The notes under the pieces are model-generated. The model had not been told where the DNA came from and searched no databases. It worked only from the letters and a program-made list of their open reading frames with translations. A DNA stretch of 64,000 bases from Caulobacter sp048541825 (GTDB taxonomy: Bacteria; Pseudomonadota; Alphaproteobacteria; Caulobacterales; Caulobacteraceae), in contig NZ_CP183332.1 in NCBI RefSeq assembly GCF_048541825.1, positions 2,790,001 to 2,854,000 of the forward strand. The letters are read 5' to 3'. A program made the position numbers and the translations under genes. Below are positions 28,500 to 37,209 of this stretch, in pieces. Position 1 is the first letter of the stretch. The number at the start of each line of letters is the position of its first letter.

Positions 28500-29387
28500 A
28501 TGGCCGTTCGTTCTTTGTCGGTGATGTCGCCTGACGGCGGCCTGTCGCGCTATCTCACCGAGATCCGCAAGTTTCCGATGCTGCCCAAGGACGAGGAGTT
28601 CATGCTCGCCCAGCGCTGGAAAGAGCATCAGGACTCCGAAGCCGCCCACAAGATGGTCACCTCGCACCTGCGTCTGGTGGCCAAGATCGCCATGGGCTAT
28701 CGCGGCTACGGCCTGCCGATCGGCGAAGTGATCTCCGAAGGCAATGTGGGCCTGATGCAGGCGGTCAAGAAGTTCGAGCCCGACAAGGGCTTCCGCCTGG
28801 CCACCTACGCCATGTGGTGGATCCGCGCCTCGATCCAGGAATACATCCTGCGCTCGTGGTCGCTGGTGAAGATGGGCACGACCGCCGCGCAGAAGAAGCT
28901 GTTCTTCAACCTGCGCAAGGCCAAGAGCCAGATCGAGGCCTTCCAGGACGGCGACCTGCGTCCCGACCAGGTCAGCGCCATCGCCACCAAGCTGGGCGTG
29001 CTGGACAGCGAGGTCATCTCGATGAACCGCCGCCTGTCGGGTCCCGACGCCTCGCTGAACGCGCCCCTGCGTTCGGACAGCGAGAGCGAGTGGCAGGACT
29101 GGCTGGCCGACGACAATCAGGTCAGCCAGGAGACCGTGGTCGCCGAGAACGAAGAGAAGTCCCTGCGCATGGGCCTCCTCCAGGAAGCCATGGTCGAACT
29201 GACCGATCGCGAACGTCACATCCTGACCGAGCGCCGGCTGAAGGACGACCCCACCACGCTAGAAGACCTGGCCACCCACTACGGCGTCAGCCGCGAACGG
29301 GTCCGCCAGATCGAGGTTCGCGCCTTCGAAAAGCTGCAGAAAAACATGCGCGAGGCGGCCATCGCCAAGAACATGGTCGAGGCCTAG
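28500..29387 (+). CDS. rpoH: Heat-shock sigma factor RpoH (sigma-32)
   Basis: This is a 295-residue sigma factor directing RNA polymerase to heat-shock promoters. Region 1.2 (YLTEIRKFPML) and region 2 (LVAKIAMGYRGYGLPIGEVISEGNVGLMQAVKKFEP then ATYAMWWIRASIQEYILRSWSLVKMGTT) are canonical. The RpoH box QKKLFFNLRKAK and region 4 (LATHYGVSRERVRQIEVRAFEKL) are intact. The length equals that of the C. crescentus protein. ATG at 28500 follows AAGGGGATA. An autoregulatory promoter lies upstream and a strong terminator downstream, so it is monocistronic. Confidence 0.97.
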   Translation: MAVRSLSVMSPDGGLSRYLTEIRKFPMLPKDEEFMLAQRWKEHQDSEAAHKMVTSHLRLVAKIAMGYRGYGLPIGEVISEGNVGLMQAVKKFEPDKGFRLATYAMWWIRASIQEYILRSWSLVKMGTTAAQKKLFFNLRKAKSQIEAFQDGDLRPDQVSAIATKLGVLDSEVISMNRRLSGPDASLNAPLRSDSESEWQDWLADDNQVSQETVVAENEEKSLRMGLLQEAMVELTDRERHILTERRLKDDPTTLEDLATHYGVSRERVRQIEVRAFEKLQKNMREAAIAKNMVEA

Positions 29388-29408
29388 GCTCACCCGGGTT
29401 GGACGGAA

Positions 29409-29433
29409 GGGGCGCTTCGAGCGCCCCTTTTTT
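29409..29433 (+). terminator. Intrinsic terminator of rpoH
   Basis: GGGGCGCT and AGCGCCCC form a perfect 8-bp stem with loop TCG, followed directly by six T (29428-29433). It lies 21 nt past the rpoH stop. Confidence 0.95.
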
Positions 29434-29438
29434 CGTTC

Positions 29439-29565
29439 CCCTCTCCCCTTGCGGGAGAGGGTGGCCCGAAGGGTCGGGTGAGGGGTCGCGCCCCACTATG
29501 CGGACGGGCCTTGCGACCTCTCATCCGTCGGCTTCGCCGACACCTTCTCTCGCAAGGGGAGAAGG
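29439..29565. repeat. Intergenic inverted repeat, CCTTCTCCC/CCTCATCCGTC family
   Basis: This is a second copy of the 17131-17252 element: terminal CCCTCTCCCC... and ...GGGGAGAAGG hairpins around inner GGGTGAGGGGTCGCG and TCTCATCCGTCGG segments. It sits right after the rpoH terminator. Confidence 0.85.
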
Positions 29566-29583
29566 GCGCGCTATAGACCCCCC

Positions 29584-30297
29584 ATGCCCTCCCTCCCCCA
29601 GCTCATCCTCCTGCCCGGCCTGCTGAACGACGCCGAGCTGTGGCGTGACCAGATCGCCGGTCTGGCCGATGTCGCTCGGCCGTACGTGCCCGACCTGACG
29701 CGCGGCGAAACGATCCGCGAACTGGCGCAGTCCGTGCTGAACGAAGCCGAGCCGACCTTCGCCCTGGCCGGGTTTTCGATGGGCGGCTATGTGGCCCAGG
29801 AGATCGCCCGGATCGCGCCCCAGCGCATCGCGCGCCTGGCCCTGCTGGACACCTCGATCCGTGTCGACCCGCCCGAGCGCGCCGCCCGGCGCCAGGCCCT
29901 GACGGAGGCCGCCCGCAAGCCGGGCGCGTTCCTGGGCATCAGCCAGGCGATCCTGAAGAGCTATATCGACCCCTCCCGCCTGTCGGACGCCGACCTGACG
30001 GGTCGCATCACCGCCATGACCCTGCGGCTGGGTCGCGAGGTGTTCATCCGCCAGAACAGCCTGCCGCGCGAAGACGGCGAGGCGGCGCTGCGAGCCCTGC
30101 GGGTTCCGCTGCTGATCCTCTGCGGCGAGACCGACCAGATCACGCCTGCGGCGGGGCATCGCGCGATGGCAGAGGCCATCGGCTGCTCGCACCTGCTGGT
30201 GATCCCCAAGACCGGTCACATGACCCCGATGGAGGCCCCCGGCGCGGTGACCGGAGCCTTGCGGCACTGGCTGGAGCGTCCCGCCGGTCAGAGATAG
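29584..30297 (+). CDS. Alpha/beta-fold hydrolase
   Basis: This is a 237-residue cytoplasmic hydrolase without signal peptide. The opening strand LILLPGLLNDAELW and nucleophile elbow AGFSMGGYVAQE are clear. The acid is likely Asp in CGETDQITP and the His is in IPKTGHMTPMEAP. It belongs to the AB-hydrolase family that includes esterases and C-C hydrolases; the substrate is unknown. It is a single gene, convergent with the TonB receptor across an 11-bp hairpin. Confidence 0.85.
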   Translation: MPSLPQLILLPGLLNDAELWRDQIAGLADVARPYVPDLTRGETIRELAQSVLNEAEPTFALAGFSMGGYVAQEIARIAPQRIARLALLDTSIRVDPPERAARRQALTEAARKPGAFLGISQAILKSYIDPSRLSDADLTGRITAMTLRLGREVFIRQNSLPREDGEAALRALRVPLLILCGETDQITPAAGHRAMAEAIGCSHLLVIPKTGHMTPMEAPGAVTGALRHWLERPAGQR

Positions 30298-30325
30298 TCC
30301 GGTTACGGATAGCCCAAAACGCCAA

Positions 30326-30351
30326 GAGCCGGCTGATCACTCAGCCGGCTC
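30326..30351. terminator. Hairpin between convergent genes
   Basis: GAGCCGGCTGA and its exact complement form an 11-bp stem with loop TCAC. It lacks a clean T-run on either strand but sits where both convergent transcripts should end. Confidence 0.55.
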
Positions 30352-30392
30352 CCGTCGCGATAACCGCCGAAGCGGTCCTCAGCTCTCCAGCT

Positions 30393-33083
30393 TTAGAAGT
30401 TGAAGCGGACGCCAGCCACGTAGCGGCGACCGAAGGTCTCGTACTCGATCGGATAGCGCTTCTGATCGCCATAGCGACGCGCGCCCTGGTCGGTCAGGTT
30501 GACGCCGTCGAGATAGACTTCGAAGTTCTTGTTGACCTGATAGCGGACCGACAGGTCGAGCTCTTCGTCAGCATCCCAGAAGATGTCGCCGTTGTCGCCC
30601 GGATAGACGCCGCCGTTGATCGTCTGGTAGGCGCCGACCGACTCGCCCCAGGGGGTGCGGTACTGATAGGCGAGGCGCACGGTCAGGCCGTACTTCTCGT
30701 AGATGGCCTGAACATTATAGACCGCGTCCGAGGTGCCCAGGACGCTGATGTTGCGAGCCGGCTGGGTACCGGTGGCCGGAAGGCTGACTTCCGACGAGGT
30801 CCAGGTGCCCGACAGACGGGTGCCGAAGCCTTCCATCCATTCCGGCAGCTTCAGGTCACTGACCAGTTGCTTGGCGGTGCCCGAGAAGAACACTTCCAGG
30901 CCCTGCAGATGGCCGTCGCCGCCGTTGTCGATCCGCGAATAGGTGTAGTTCGAGCGGTCAAGGCCGGCGATGTCGAGGTTGTCGCGCCCGTAGACATTGG
31001 ACGTCTGGACGAGGACATCCGAGATGTCCTTGTAGAACAGGCCCGCCGAGAGGAAGCCCTCGGGGGTCATGTACCACTCGACATAGGTGTCCAGGCCGAT
31101 CTGCTTCTCGGGCTTGGCGTCGGGGTTGCCGCCCGAGATCGTCTGGGCCGAGTCGTTGATCGTGAAGTTGGGACGCAGGTCGTCGAAGTCGGCGCGCGAG
31201 GCCGAGGTGGTCACGCCCACCCGCAGCTTGACGTTTTCGCGAACGTTCCAGTTCAGGTGAGCGCTGGGATAGACCAGGGTCTCGTCGCTGGAGGTGTTGA
31301 CCAGGCGCGTCTCGGCCGGGGTGGCGCCCACAGCCGGGAAGTTCACATAGGCCTGACCGGTGTTCTCGATCATCTCGACCCGGGCGCCATAGACCAGGTT
31401 ACCCCAGTCGAAGGTGGTCGTGGCCATGCCGTAGGCGGCGGTGATCTTTTCCGACACCTTCCAGAAGTTGCCGCGGGTGTCGGTGCGGGTGGCCAGGCCG
31501 GTCGCAACCAGATTGTCCATATAGGCCGTCGTGGCGCCCGCATTGGTGTAGCGGAAGCTGTAGTTGAGGTTCTGGGTGCCCTGATAGGCATCGTCGTTGG
31601 CGAAGAACGCCCACGGCACGGCCGTCGTCGAGGTGAAGGGGCGGCTATAGGCCGTCTCGCGCGACTTCTTGGTGCGGTCGGTATAGAGGCCGCCGAACTC
31701 GAACTTCGTCGGCAGGCCAAACAGCTGGCCCTCGTGATCGAAGTCGAACTTGCCAGTCCAGGCGCTGGTGATGTCGCCGCCTTCAACGTTGCCGATCGAG
31801 GTCGCCGGGAACTGGAAGGCTTCGATATTGGTGATCTGCGCGCCCTTGGTCCGGGCTCCGGTCACGCCGCCGGTGCTGAACAGCTTGATGGTGTTCACGT
31901 CGCCGTTGCGGAAATCATACTCGACGGTCGGGCGCAGCAGGAAGCTGGAGGGGCTCTGGAAGGCGGCGGTCACCGGGGTGTCGCGGCCGTCGTCGGTGAA
32001 GGTGTAGTTCAGGCGCCAGGACGCGTTCCAGCCCGACAGGGTGTGCTCGCCGCCCACCGTATTGGTGGTCATGAATTCCTTGGTGTCGCGATAGTCGACG
32101 CGGCCATTGATCCGGGCGCCGTAGACCGTGCCGAAGGTCGGGTTGTTGGCGTTGATGAAGGCTGCGGTGTTGTAGCCGTTGCCGGCAGCGTCCGTGCCCT
32201 GGTCGAGCCGGAAGATGAAATTGTCGCGCCATTCGTCGTCATGATAGAAGGTGTTGATGGTGCTGGCGAAGATCGAGTTGTTGTCGTCGAACCTGTAGTC
32301 GACGCGGGTCGAACCCGAGATGTTCGAGCGGTTCAGGCGGTAGTGCTTGTTTTCGTGCTCGCGCGCGAAGTGCTTGGTCGGATCGGTCGTGTTGGTGATG
32401 TAGGGATCGGTTTCCCAGTTATTGGTGACCATGTCGCGGCTGTAGAACGAGCCCTGGGCCACGACGCCCAGCTTGCCGTCCATGAAGATGTTCGAATAGA
32501 CGAGGCTGGTGTCCAGCTCGGTGCCGCCGCCCAGCTCGACCTTGCCGACCCCGACCTTGCCGGTCAGCTTCTGGCCCTTGTAGTCAAAGGCGCGGCGCGT
32601 GCGGATGTCGATATTGCCGGCGACGGTGTCGCCCGGCATCGACGGCACAACGGCCTTCTGCACCGAGATCTGGCTAGCGATGGCCGAGGGGATGTTGTCG
32701 AAGCGCGAGTCGCGGCCCTGCGGGCTGACCACGCTCAGACCGTCGAACGACAGGGTGGTCCAGTAGACCGGCGCGCCGCGCAGGTTGACGTAGCGGGCCT
32801 GGCCCTGGTCGCGCTGAACGGCGACGCCCGGCAGGCGGCCCACGGCGAAGGCGATGTTCTGGTCAGGCAGGTCGCCGACGGCGTCGGCCGAGAGAACGCT
32901 GACCAGCGAGTCAGAGGCGCGTTGCACCTGAAGGGCGGTGGCTTCGCTTTCCGCGAGCGGGCGACGGGCGGTGACCAGCAGCTCGCTGACCGCTGCGGTT
33001 TCGCCGCCAGCGACCTGGGCGTTGGCCATCGACGCCAAGCCAAGCGCCGAAACGGCGCCCATCAGAACAACCCGGAATTTCAT
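30393..33083 (-). CDS. TonB-dependent outer-membrane receptor (Xanthomonas/Caulobacter type)
   Basis: This is an 896-residue outer-membrane receptor. It has a signal peptide (residues 1-22), a plug domain (LPDQNIAFAVGRLPGVAVQRDQGQ, then VNLRGAPVYWTTLSFDGL and VAGNIDIRTRR), and a long beta-barrel ending in an aromatic residue (VAGVRFNF), as required for BAM insertion. It imports a bulky nutrient with energy from TonB-ExbBD. The substrate is unknown; relatives in Caulobacter take up sugars, peptides or siderophores. It stands alone, with no transporter or hydrolase operon next to it. The region upstream is AT-rich and probably holds a regulated promoter. Confidence 0.93.
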   Translation of the reverse strand: MKFRVVLMGAVSALGLASMANAQVAGGETAAVSELLVTARRPLAESEATALQVQRASDSLVSVLSADAVGDLPDQNIAFAVGRLPGVAVQRDQGQARYVNLRGAPVYWTTLSFDGLSVVSPQGRDSRFDNIPSAIASQISVQKAVVPSMPGDTVAGNIDIRTRRAFDYKGQKLTGKVGVGKVELGGGTELDTSLVYSNIFMDGKLGVVAQGSFYSRDMVTNNWETDPYITNTTDPTKHFAREHENKHYRLNRSNISGSTRVDYRFDDNNSIFASTINTFYHDDEWRDNFIFRLDQGTDAAGNGYNTAAFINANNPTFGTVYGARINGRVDYRDTKEFMTTNTVGGEHTLSGWNASWRLNYTFTDDGRDTPVTAAFQSPSSFLLRPTVEYDFRNGDVNTIKLFSTGGVTGARTKGAQITNIEAFQFPATSIGNVEGGDITSAWTGKFDFDHEGQLFGLPTKFEFGGLYTDRTKKSRETAYSRPFTSTTAVPWAFFANDDAYQGTQNLNYSFRYTNAGATTAYMDNLVATGLATRTDTRGNFWKVSEKITAAYGMATTTFDWGNLVYGARVEMIENTGQAYVNFPAVGATPAETRLVNTSSDETLVYPSAHLNWNVRENVKLRVGVTTSASRADFDDLRPNFTINDSAQTISGGNPDAKPEKQIGLDTYVEWYMTPEGFLSAGLFYKDISDVLVQTSNVYGRDNLDIAGLDRSNYTYSRIDNGGDGHLQGLEVFFSGTAKQLVSDLKLPEWMEGFGTRLSGTWTSSEVSLPATGTQPARNISVLGTSDAVYNVQAIYEKYGLTVRLAYQYRTPWGESVGAYQTINGGVYPGDNGDIFWDADEELDLSVRYQVNKNFEVYLDGVNLTDQGARRYGDQKRYPIEYETFGRRYVAGVRFNF

Positions 33084-33261
33084 TGTAGCCCCCTCGATCA
33101 GTTGGGGGACCGATAGTTTGGCTCTGTGAAATATTTTCGGGAGTTAGATTGTCGAATTATGACAGCGCCGCGAAAGCTTGACCGTGTCTCACGGAGGCCA
33201 CACCCGGCGGTGGCGGGGATCTGACCTGAAGTCTCGACCAAGGCCTGAGCGCCGAGCGTGC

Positions 33262-34071
33262 TTAAGCCGCCCCCCGACCCCCGTCGTCATCCGCGGCCAT
33301 AAAGCCCATCAGCGAGTCGATGCGCGCCAGCAGGACGGCGCGCGCCTCAGCCCCCGGGGCCTCGCTCTTCATGCAGTCTTCCAGCGCCTCGGCCGCCGCG
33401 ACCAGACGGGGCTCCTTGACGGCCTCGCCCACCTTGCGCAGCTCGACCGCCTGGGCGGCCAGGGCGCGGCGGGCCTGCATGGGATCGCTGTCCAGCGCCC
33501 CGGCGGCCGAGCGGACAATGCGCAGCGCCTGGGACAGTCGCGCGGCGATCGTGCCGGCGGCGTCGGCCTTGCGCTTGCGCGGCCCCTTGTATTCGGCCGA
33601 GTTGAAGCGGCGGCGATCGGGGCCGACATAGCCCACACCCTCGATCCAGTCGCGCGGCTTGAGGGTCACCGCCTCGAGGCGACGCTCCAGATCGCCGATC
33701 GTGAACGGCTTGCGCATGAATTCGTGGACCCCGGCGTCGCGGGCCCCGAAGATCGCCTCGGCGGTCGCCTCGGCGGTGCACATGATGACCGGCGCCTCGC
33801 GGCAGACCAGTTCGCTGCGACGGATCTTGCGGGTCAGCATCAGGCCGTCGATCCCGGCGCTGGCGTGCTCGACGAAGATCAGCTGCGGATCGACCGTGCG
33901 GGCCATCGCATAGCCCTTCTCGGCGGTGACGGCGGGATAGATCTGCACATTGCCCAGCTGCCTCAGCTGGTCAGCCAGCAGCCGCGCCGTCGCCGGATGG
34001 GAGTCAACGACCAGCACCCGCTGAACCTTGGCGGCGACACGCTGAAGTGTGCGGTTATTGCCGTCGAACAC
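33262..34071 (-). CDS. Receiver-like protein with Glu at the phosphoacceptor site
   Basis: This is a 269-residue protein whose first 130 residues form a CheY-like receiver: VLVVDSH (acid pocket Asp23), VIMCTAE (Thr99) and FMRKPF (Lys121). At the phospho-acceptor position the sequence is LIFVEHASAGIDG, so Glu68 replaces the canonical Asp. The C-terminal half is helical and charged (MQARRALAAQAVELRKVGEAVKE), with no DNA-binding or enzyme motif. The start is GTG at 34071 with GAGGAG 11 nt upstream. It probably works without phosphorylation or in a fixed active-like state. It follows the unknown 379-residue protein and a hybrid kinase on the same strand. Confidence 0.85.
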   Translation of the reverse strand: MFDGNNRTLQRVAAKVQRVLVVDSHPATARLLADQLRQLGNVQIYPAVTAEKGYAMARTVDPQLIFVEHASAGIDGLMLTRKIRRSELVCREAPVIMCTAEATAEAIFGARDAGVHEFMRKPFTIGDLERRLEAVTLKPRDWIEGVGYVGPDRRRFNSAEYKGPRKRKADAAGTIAARLSQALRIVRSAAGALDSDPMQARRALAAQAVELRKVGEAVKEPRLVAAAEALEDCMKSEAPGAEARAVLLARIDSLMGFMAADDDGGRGAA

Positions 34072-34161
34072 CGGGAACTCGGCTCCTCAAAGGACTAATC
34101 TACTCCAACCCTAACGACAGTTCGTGAAGATCACCTTGATAAGGCGCACAACGTCGTCAGA

Positions 34162-35301
34162 TCAGTTGCCCAAGGACACACTGAGTCCGCCCTCGAAGTC
34201 CTGGAAAATGTCGATGGCTTCGTCGACCTGGGCGGTGGGCACGGCCCCCTCCGGAAAGCGATAGCGCCAGTAGCTGGCGATATGCGAGATCACCCCGACC
34301 TTTTCGCCCAGCGACAGGAACAGTTCGGGCGCGCTCAGCAGGAAGGCGCGGAAAGCCTGCGGCTTGCCGTTCTCGATCAGATCCTCGAAGGCGTCGTCAT
34401 AGACCTTCAGCGTGCGCTGCACGGCTTGGCGCTCGAGCATCACGCTGGCCTGCAGGCGCTTGCGGGCCTCATCCAGATAGCGCGAGGTCTCGGTGTCACG
34501 CGCCCCGGGGATGACCAACTGGCCGATCTCGCTGCTCACGGTCGCCAACTGGGGCCAAAGCCGGCTCAGCATCCATTTGTAATAGAGGAAGCCCTTCCAG
34601 CTGAAGACGCCTTCCTTGAAGCTCTCGCCCTCCAGCACCAGGGTCTCGCGCAGCGGCTCAAGGCGTTCATCGACGTCGGTCGACAGCAGGGCCTCGACCA
34701 GGCGCGCCGCGTGAGCGCCGGAGAAGCGGCCAGTGTCGCGATAGGCCAGCTCGATCAGGCGCGAGATCTCCCGGCTGACAAAGTCCTGCATCTGCTCCAG
34801 ATCGGCCGCCGAGAGGGCGAAATAGCAAGCCGCGACGGTCATGCCGTGGCGGCGCAGATGCTCGCGCAACAAAAAGGGGTCCAGCGACGGCAACATGTCG
34901 ATCATGCGCAGGGTGGCGATGTCGCGGACCATGTCGGTGGTGTCGTTGCAGGCTTCGTGCAGCAGATCGACCCAGCCGCGCTGCCCCACGAAGAACGACT
35001 GGCCGCCCAGGCCCAGATCGCGGCGGTCGAAGGGGATGATGATCTTGGTCGCCGTCGCCTGGGCTTCGTCGAACAGGAAGATGTCGTCGCTGCGCAGGCG
35101 GTGCTTGAGGATCAGGGCGGTGTTGAGGACGCGATTGCGAAACAGCGGATGCTCTGCGTAATCGGCGCGCGACCCGCTGTCGGCCTGAATGGCCAGCAGG
35201 TTCAGCACGCGACTGGTCGAGGCCGTCCGCTCAAGCGCCCGCAGACTGCGGGTCACCCGGTCGTTGTTGCGCACCGGCTTGAGTTTTCGACGCACTGACA
35301 A
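34162..35301 (-). CDS. Conserved-looking protein of unknown function, 379 aa
   Basis: I do not recognise this family. It is a soluble, mostly helical protein with no signal peptide, membrane segment or nucleotide motif. The N-terminus is basic (RRKLKPVRNNDRVTRSLRALERT). The middle holds aromatic/charged stretches such as FFVGQRGWVDLLHEACNDTTDMVRD and FSWKGFLYYKWMLSRLWPQL, and the C-terminus is acidic. The start is TTG at 35301 with GAGGG about 10 nt upstream. It lies 86 nt after the hybrid kinase and 90 nt before the receiver-like gene, all co-directional, so a signalling role is possible. Confidence 0.75.
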   Translation of the reverse strand: MSVRRKLKPVRNNDRVTRSLRALERTASTSRVLNLLAIQADSGSRADYAEHPLFRNRVLNTALILKHRLRSDDIFLFDEAQATATKIIIPFDRRDLGLGGQSFFVGQRGWVDLLHEACNDTTDMVRDIATLRMIDMLPSLDPFLLREHLRRHGMTVAACYFALSAADLEQMQDFVSREISRLIELAYRDTGRFSGAHAARLVEALLSTDVDERLEPLRETLVLEGESFKEGVFSWKGFLYYKWMLSRLWPQLATVSSEIGQLVIPGARDTETSRYLDEARKRLQASVMLERQAVQRTLKVYDDAFEDLIENGKPQAFRAFLLSAPELFLSLGEKVGVISHIASYWRYRFPEGAVPTAQVDEAIDIFQDFEGGLSVSLGN

Positions 35302-35387
35302 GAACAGGACCCTCTGGAGACCCTGTTGGGTCTAGGGCTCCAGACCTAAGGTTTCGCTAATTGAGCGGCTATAATTGGTCAGAAAAG

Positions 35388-37157
35388 TCAGACCGGGGCG
35401 AAACGCACCGACCCGGTCCGCCCTCCGGGCTCGGCCGGGTAACGGCTCATCCGCGCCACGGCCGCCAGCAGACCTGCCGGCTGGATCGGCTTGGGATGGG
35501 CATCATCAAAGCCTTGAGCCAGCAGGCGCTGGGCCTCGCCGACCATGGCGTCGGCGGTCAGGGCGAGGATCGGAATGTCGACCCGGCCGCCCTCGCCGGC
35601 CCGAATGCGCCGTACGGCCTCGACCCCATCCATTTCGGGCATGTGGACGTCCATCAGCACGACGTCGAAATCCTCGATCCGCAATCGCGCCAGGGCCTGG
35701 CGGCCATCGTCGGCGGTCGCGATGATAATGCCCACCGTTTCCAAGATGGCTCGCGCCACGGCCTGGTTGACCTGATTGTCGTCGACGACCAGCACCCGGG
35801 TCCCTTCAAGGGTGAGCGAGAGTCCGGCCGGCTCGAGGGCGGCGGGCGCCTGGGCCAAGGTCAGCGCCAGATGAACCCGAAACGTCGAACCCTGTCCCAG
35901 CGCGCTGGTCACAGTGATCTCGCCGCCCATCAACTGGGCGAGGTGCCGGCTGATGGCCAGACCCAAGCCCGTACCGCCGAACCGCCGCGCCGTCGAACGG
36001 TCGCCCTGACTGAAGGGACTGAACAGACTGACCTGCTGCTCGACGCTGAGGCCGACGCCGGTGTCTGCAACAACGATATCAACGCCCCCGGCCTCGCCCG
36101 GGGCGATGCGGATCTCCACCCGTCCCGCCTCGGTGAACTTCAGCGCATTGGAGACCAGGTTCAGAAGGATCTGCCGAACCCGCAACGGATCACCCAGCAG
36201 CCAGGCCGGTGTCTCGGGCGCAACGTCAAGCGTCAGAGCCAGGCCCTTCAGCTGGGCGGTCTGGCTCCAGACCAGATGGATTTGACTGGCCAGGCGGCGA
36301 ATTTCGAACGGCTCGGCCTCCAGTTCCAGCTTGCCCGCTTCGACCTTTGAGAGGTCCAGAATGTCGTTGAGAATGGTCATCAGGCCATCGCCGGACTGGA
36401 TGATCATCTCCAGATAGTCGGCCTGCCGGGCATCCAGACGGGTTGAGCTGAGAGCGTGGGCCAGGCCCAGCACGCCGTTCATCGGCGTGCGCAACTCATG
36501 GCTCATCATGGCCACAAAGGCCGACTTGGCGCGGTTGGCTTCCTGGGCCTCGGCCTGGGCCTTTTCGAGGGCCAAGGCGTTGGAGCGCAGCATCCTTGCC
36601 GTATCCAGCAAATAGACCAGCAGGGCGGCCAGGGTGACGGCGACCACCACCCTGTCCCAGGCCTTGAAGCCGCCGGCCAGGAGCGGGGCCACGGTCAGGG
36701 CGATGAACGGCGGCGGAGCCATGGCCAGAAGCACCGAACGGCTGAGTGCAGCATATTTCAGCGCATCGACCATCAGGCCAAAAAGCAGCAGCAGGGCGGC
36801 GAATTTCATGGTCGGCGGGCCATAGGCCCAGCTCAGGGCCGCCATGGTCGCCCACGCCATGCTGTAGAGCGCTGGCGCGCCCAGCCGCACCAGCAGCGGA
36901 GCCTGCCAGTCCGGCCGTGCCTGGCGCCAGCGGTGCAGGAACAGCAGCAAGCCTTCCAGGACGCCGATCACCGCCAGCCAGGTCAGGCTGGCGGCGGCGG
37001 CGAAGTGATAGGCCAGCAGGCCTGCAACCAGGCCTGTCGCCGCCAGCCGGGCCCAGGCACTGCGCCGGCTCATCTCGAGCGCAGCGCCGTTCAACCCGTC
37101 ATTCAGAAACTCGCGCAGACCCAAGGTCGACACCTTCGCAACGTCTAGCTGTGTCAC
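35388..37157 (-). CDS. Membrane-anchored hybrid histidine kinase
   Basis: This is a 589-residue inner-membrane kinase. Six or so hydrophobic segments (residues 38-185) lead through a coiled linker (LEKAQAEAQEANRAKS) to a HisKA dimerisation domain with His220 (MMSHELRTPMNG), an HATPase (N-box LVNLVSNALKFTEAG, G-boxes DTGVGL and GGTGLGL) and a C-terminal receiver with Asp503 (VVLMDVHMPEMDG) and Lys in HPKPI. There is no PAS or periplasmic sensor, so the signal may be sensed in the membrane. No phosphotransfer protein is seen. It follows purA by 52 nt. Confidence 0.92.
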   Translation of the reverse strand: MTQLDVAKVSTLGLREFLNDGLNGAALEMSRRSAWARLAATGLVAGLLAYHFAAAASLTWLAVIGVLEGLLLFLHRWRQARPDWQAPLLVRLGAPALYSMAWATMAALSWAYGPPTMKFAALLLLFGLMVDALKYAALSRSVLLAMAPPPFIALTVAPLLAGGFKAWDRVVVAVTLAALLVYLLDTARMLRSNALALEKAQAEAQEANRAKSAFVAMMSHELRTPMNGVLGLAHALSSTRLDARQADYLEMIIQSGDGLMTILNDILDLSKVEAGKLELEAEPFEIRRLASQIHLVWSQTAQLKGLALTLDVAPETPAWLLGDPLRVRQILLNLVSNALKFTEAGRVEIRIAPGEAGGVDIVVADTGVGLSVEQQVSLFSPFSQGDRSTARRFGGTGLGLAISRHLAQLMGGEITVTSALGQGSTFRVHLALTLAQAPAALEPAGLSLTLEGTRVLVVDDNQVNQAVARAILETVGIIIATADDGRQALARLRIEDFDVVLMDVHMPEMDGVEAVRRIRAGEGGRVDIPILALTADAMVGEAQRLLAQGFDDAHPKPIQPAGLLAAVARMSRYPAEPGGRTGSVRFAPV

Positions 37158-37209
37158 GCTAGGCCACGACGGGTTTCCGGAACCTTTAGGCTGAGCCCTG
37201 TCCGGCGCC

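Noticed and set aside
30867..33116. A 749-codon open frame opposite the TonB receptor
   Set aside because: It is a shadow of codon bias; the receptor strand shows signal peptide, plug and barrel features.
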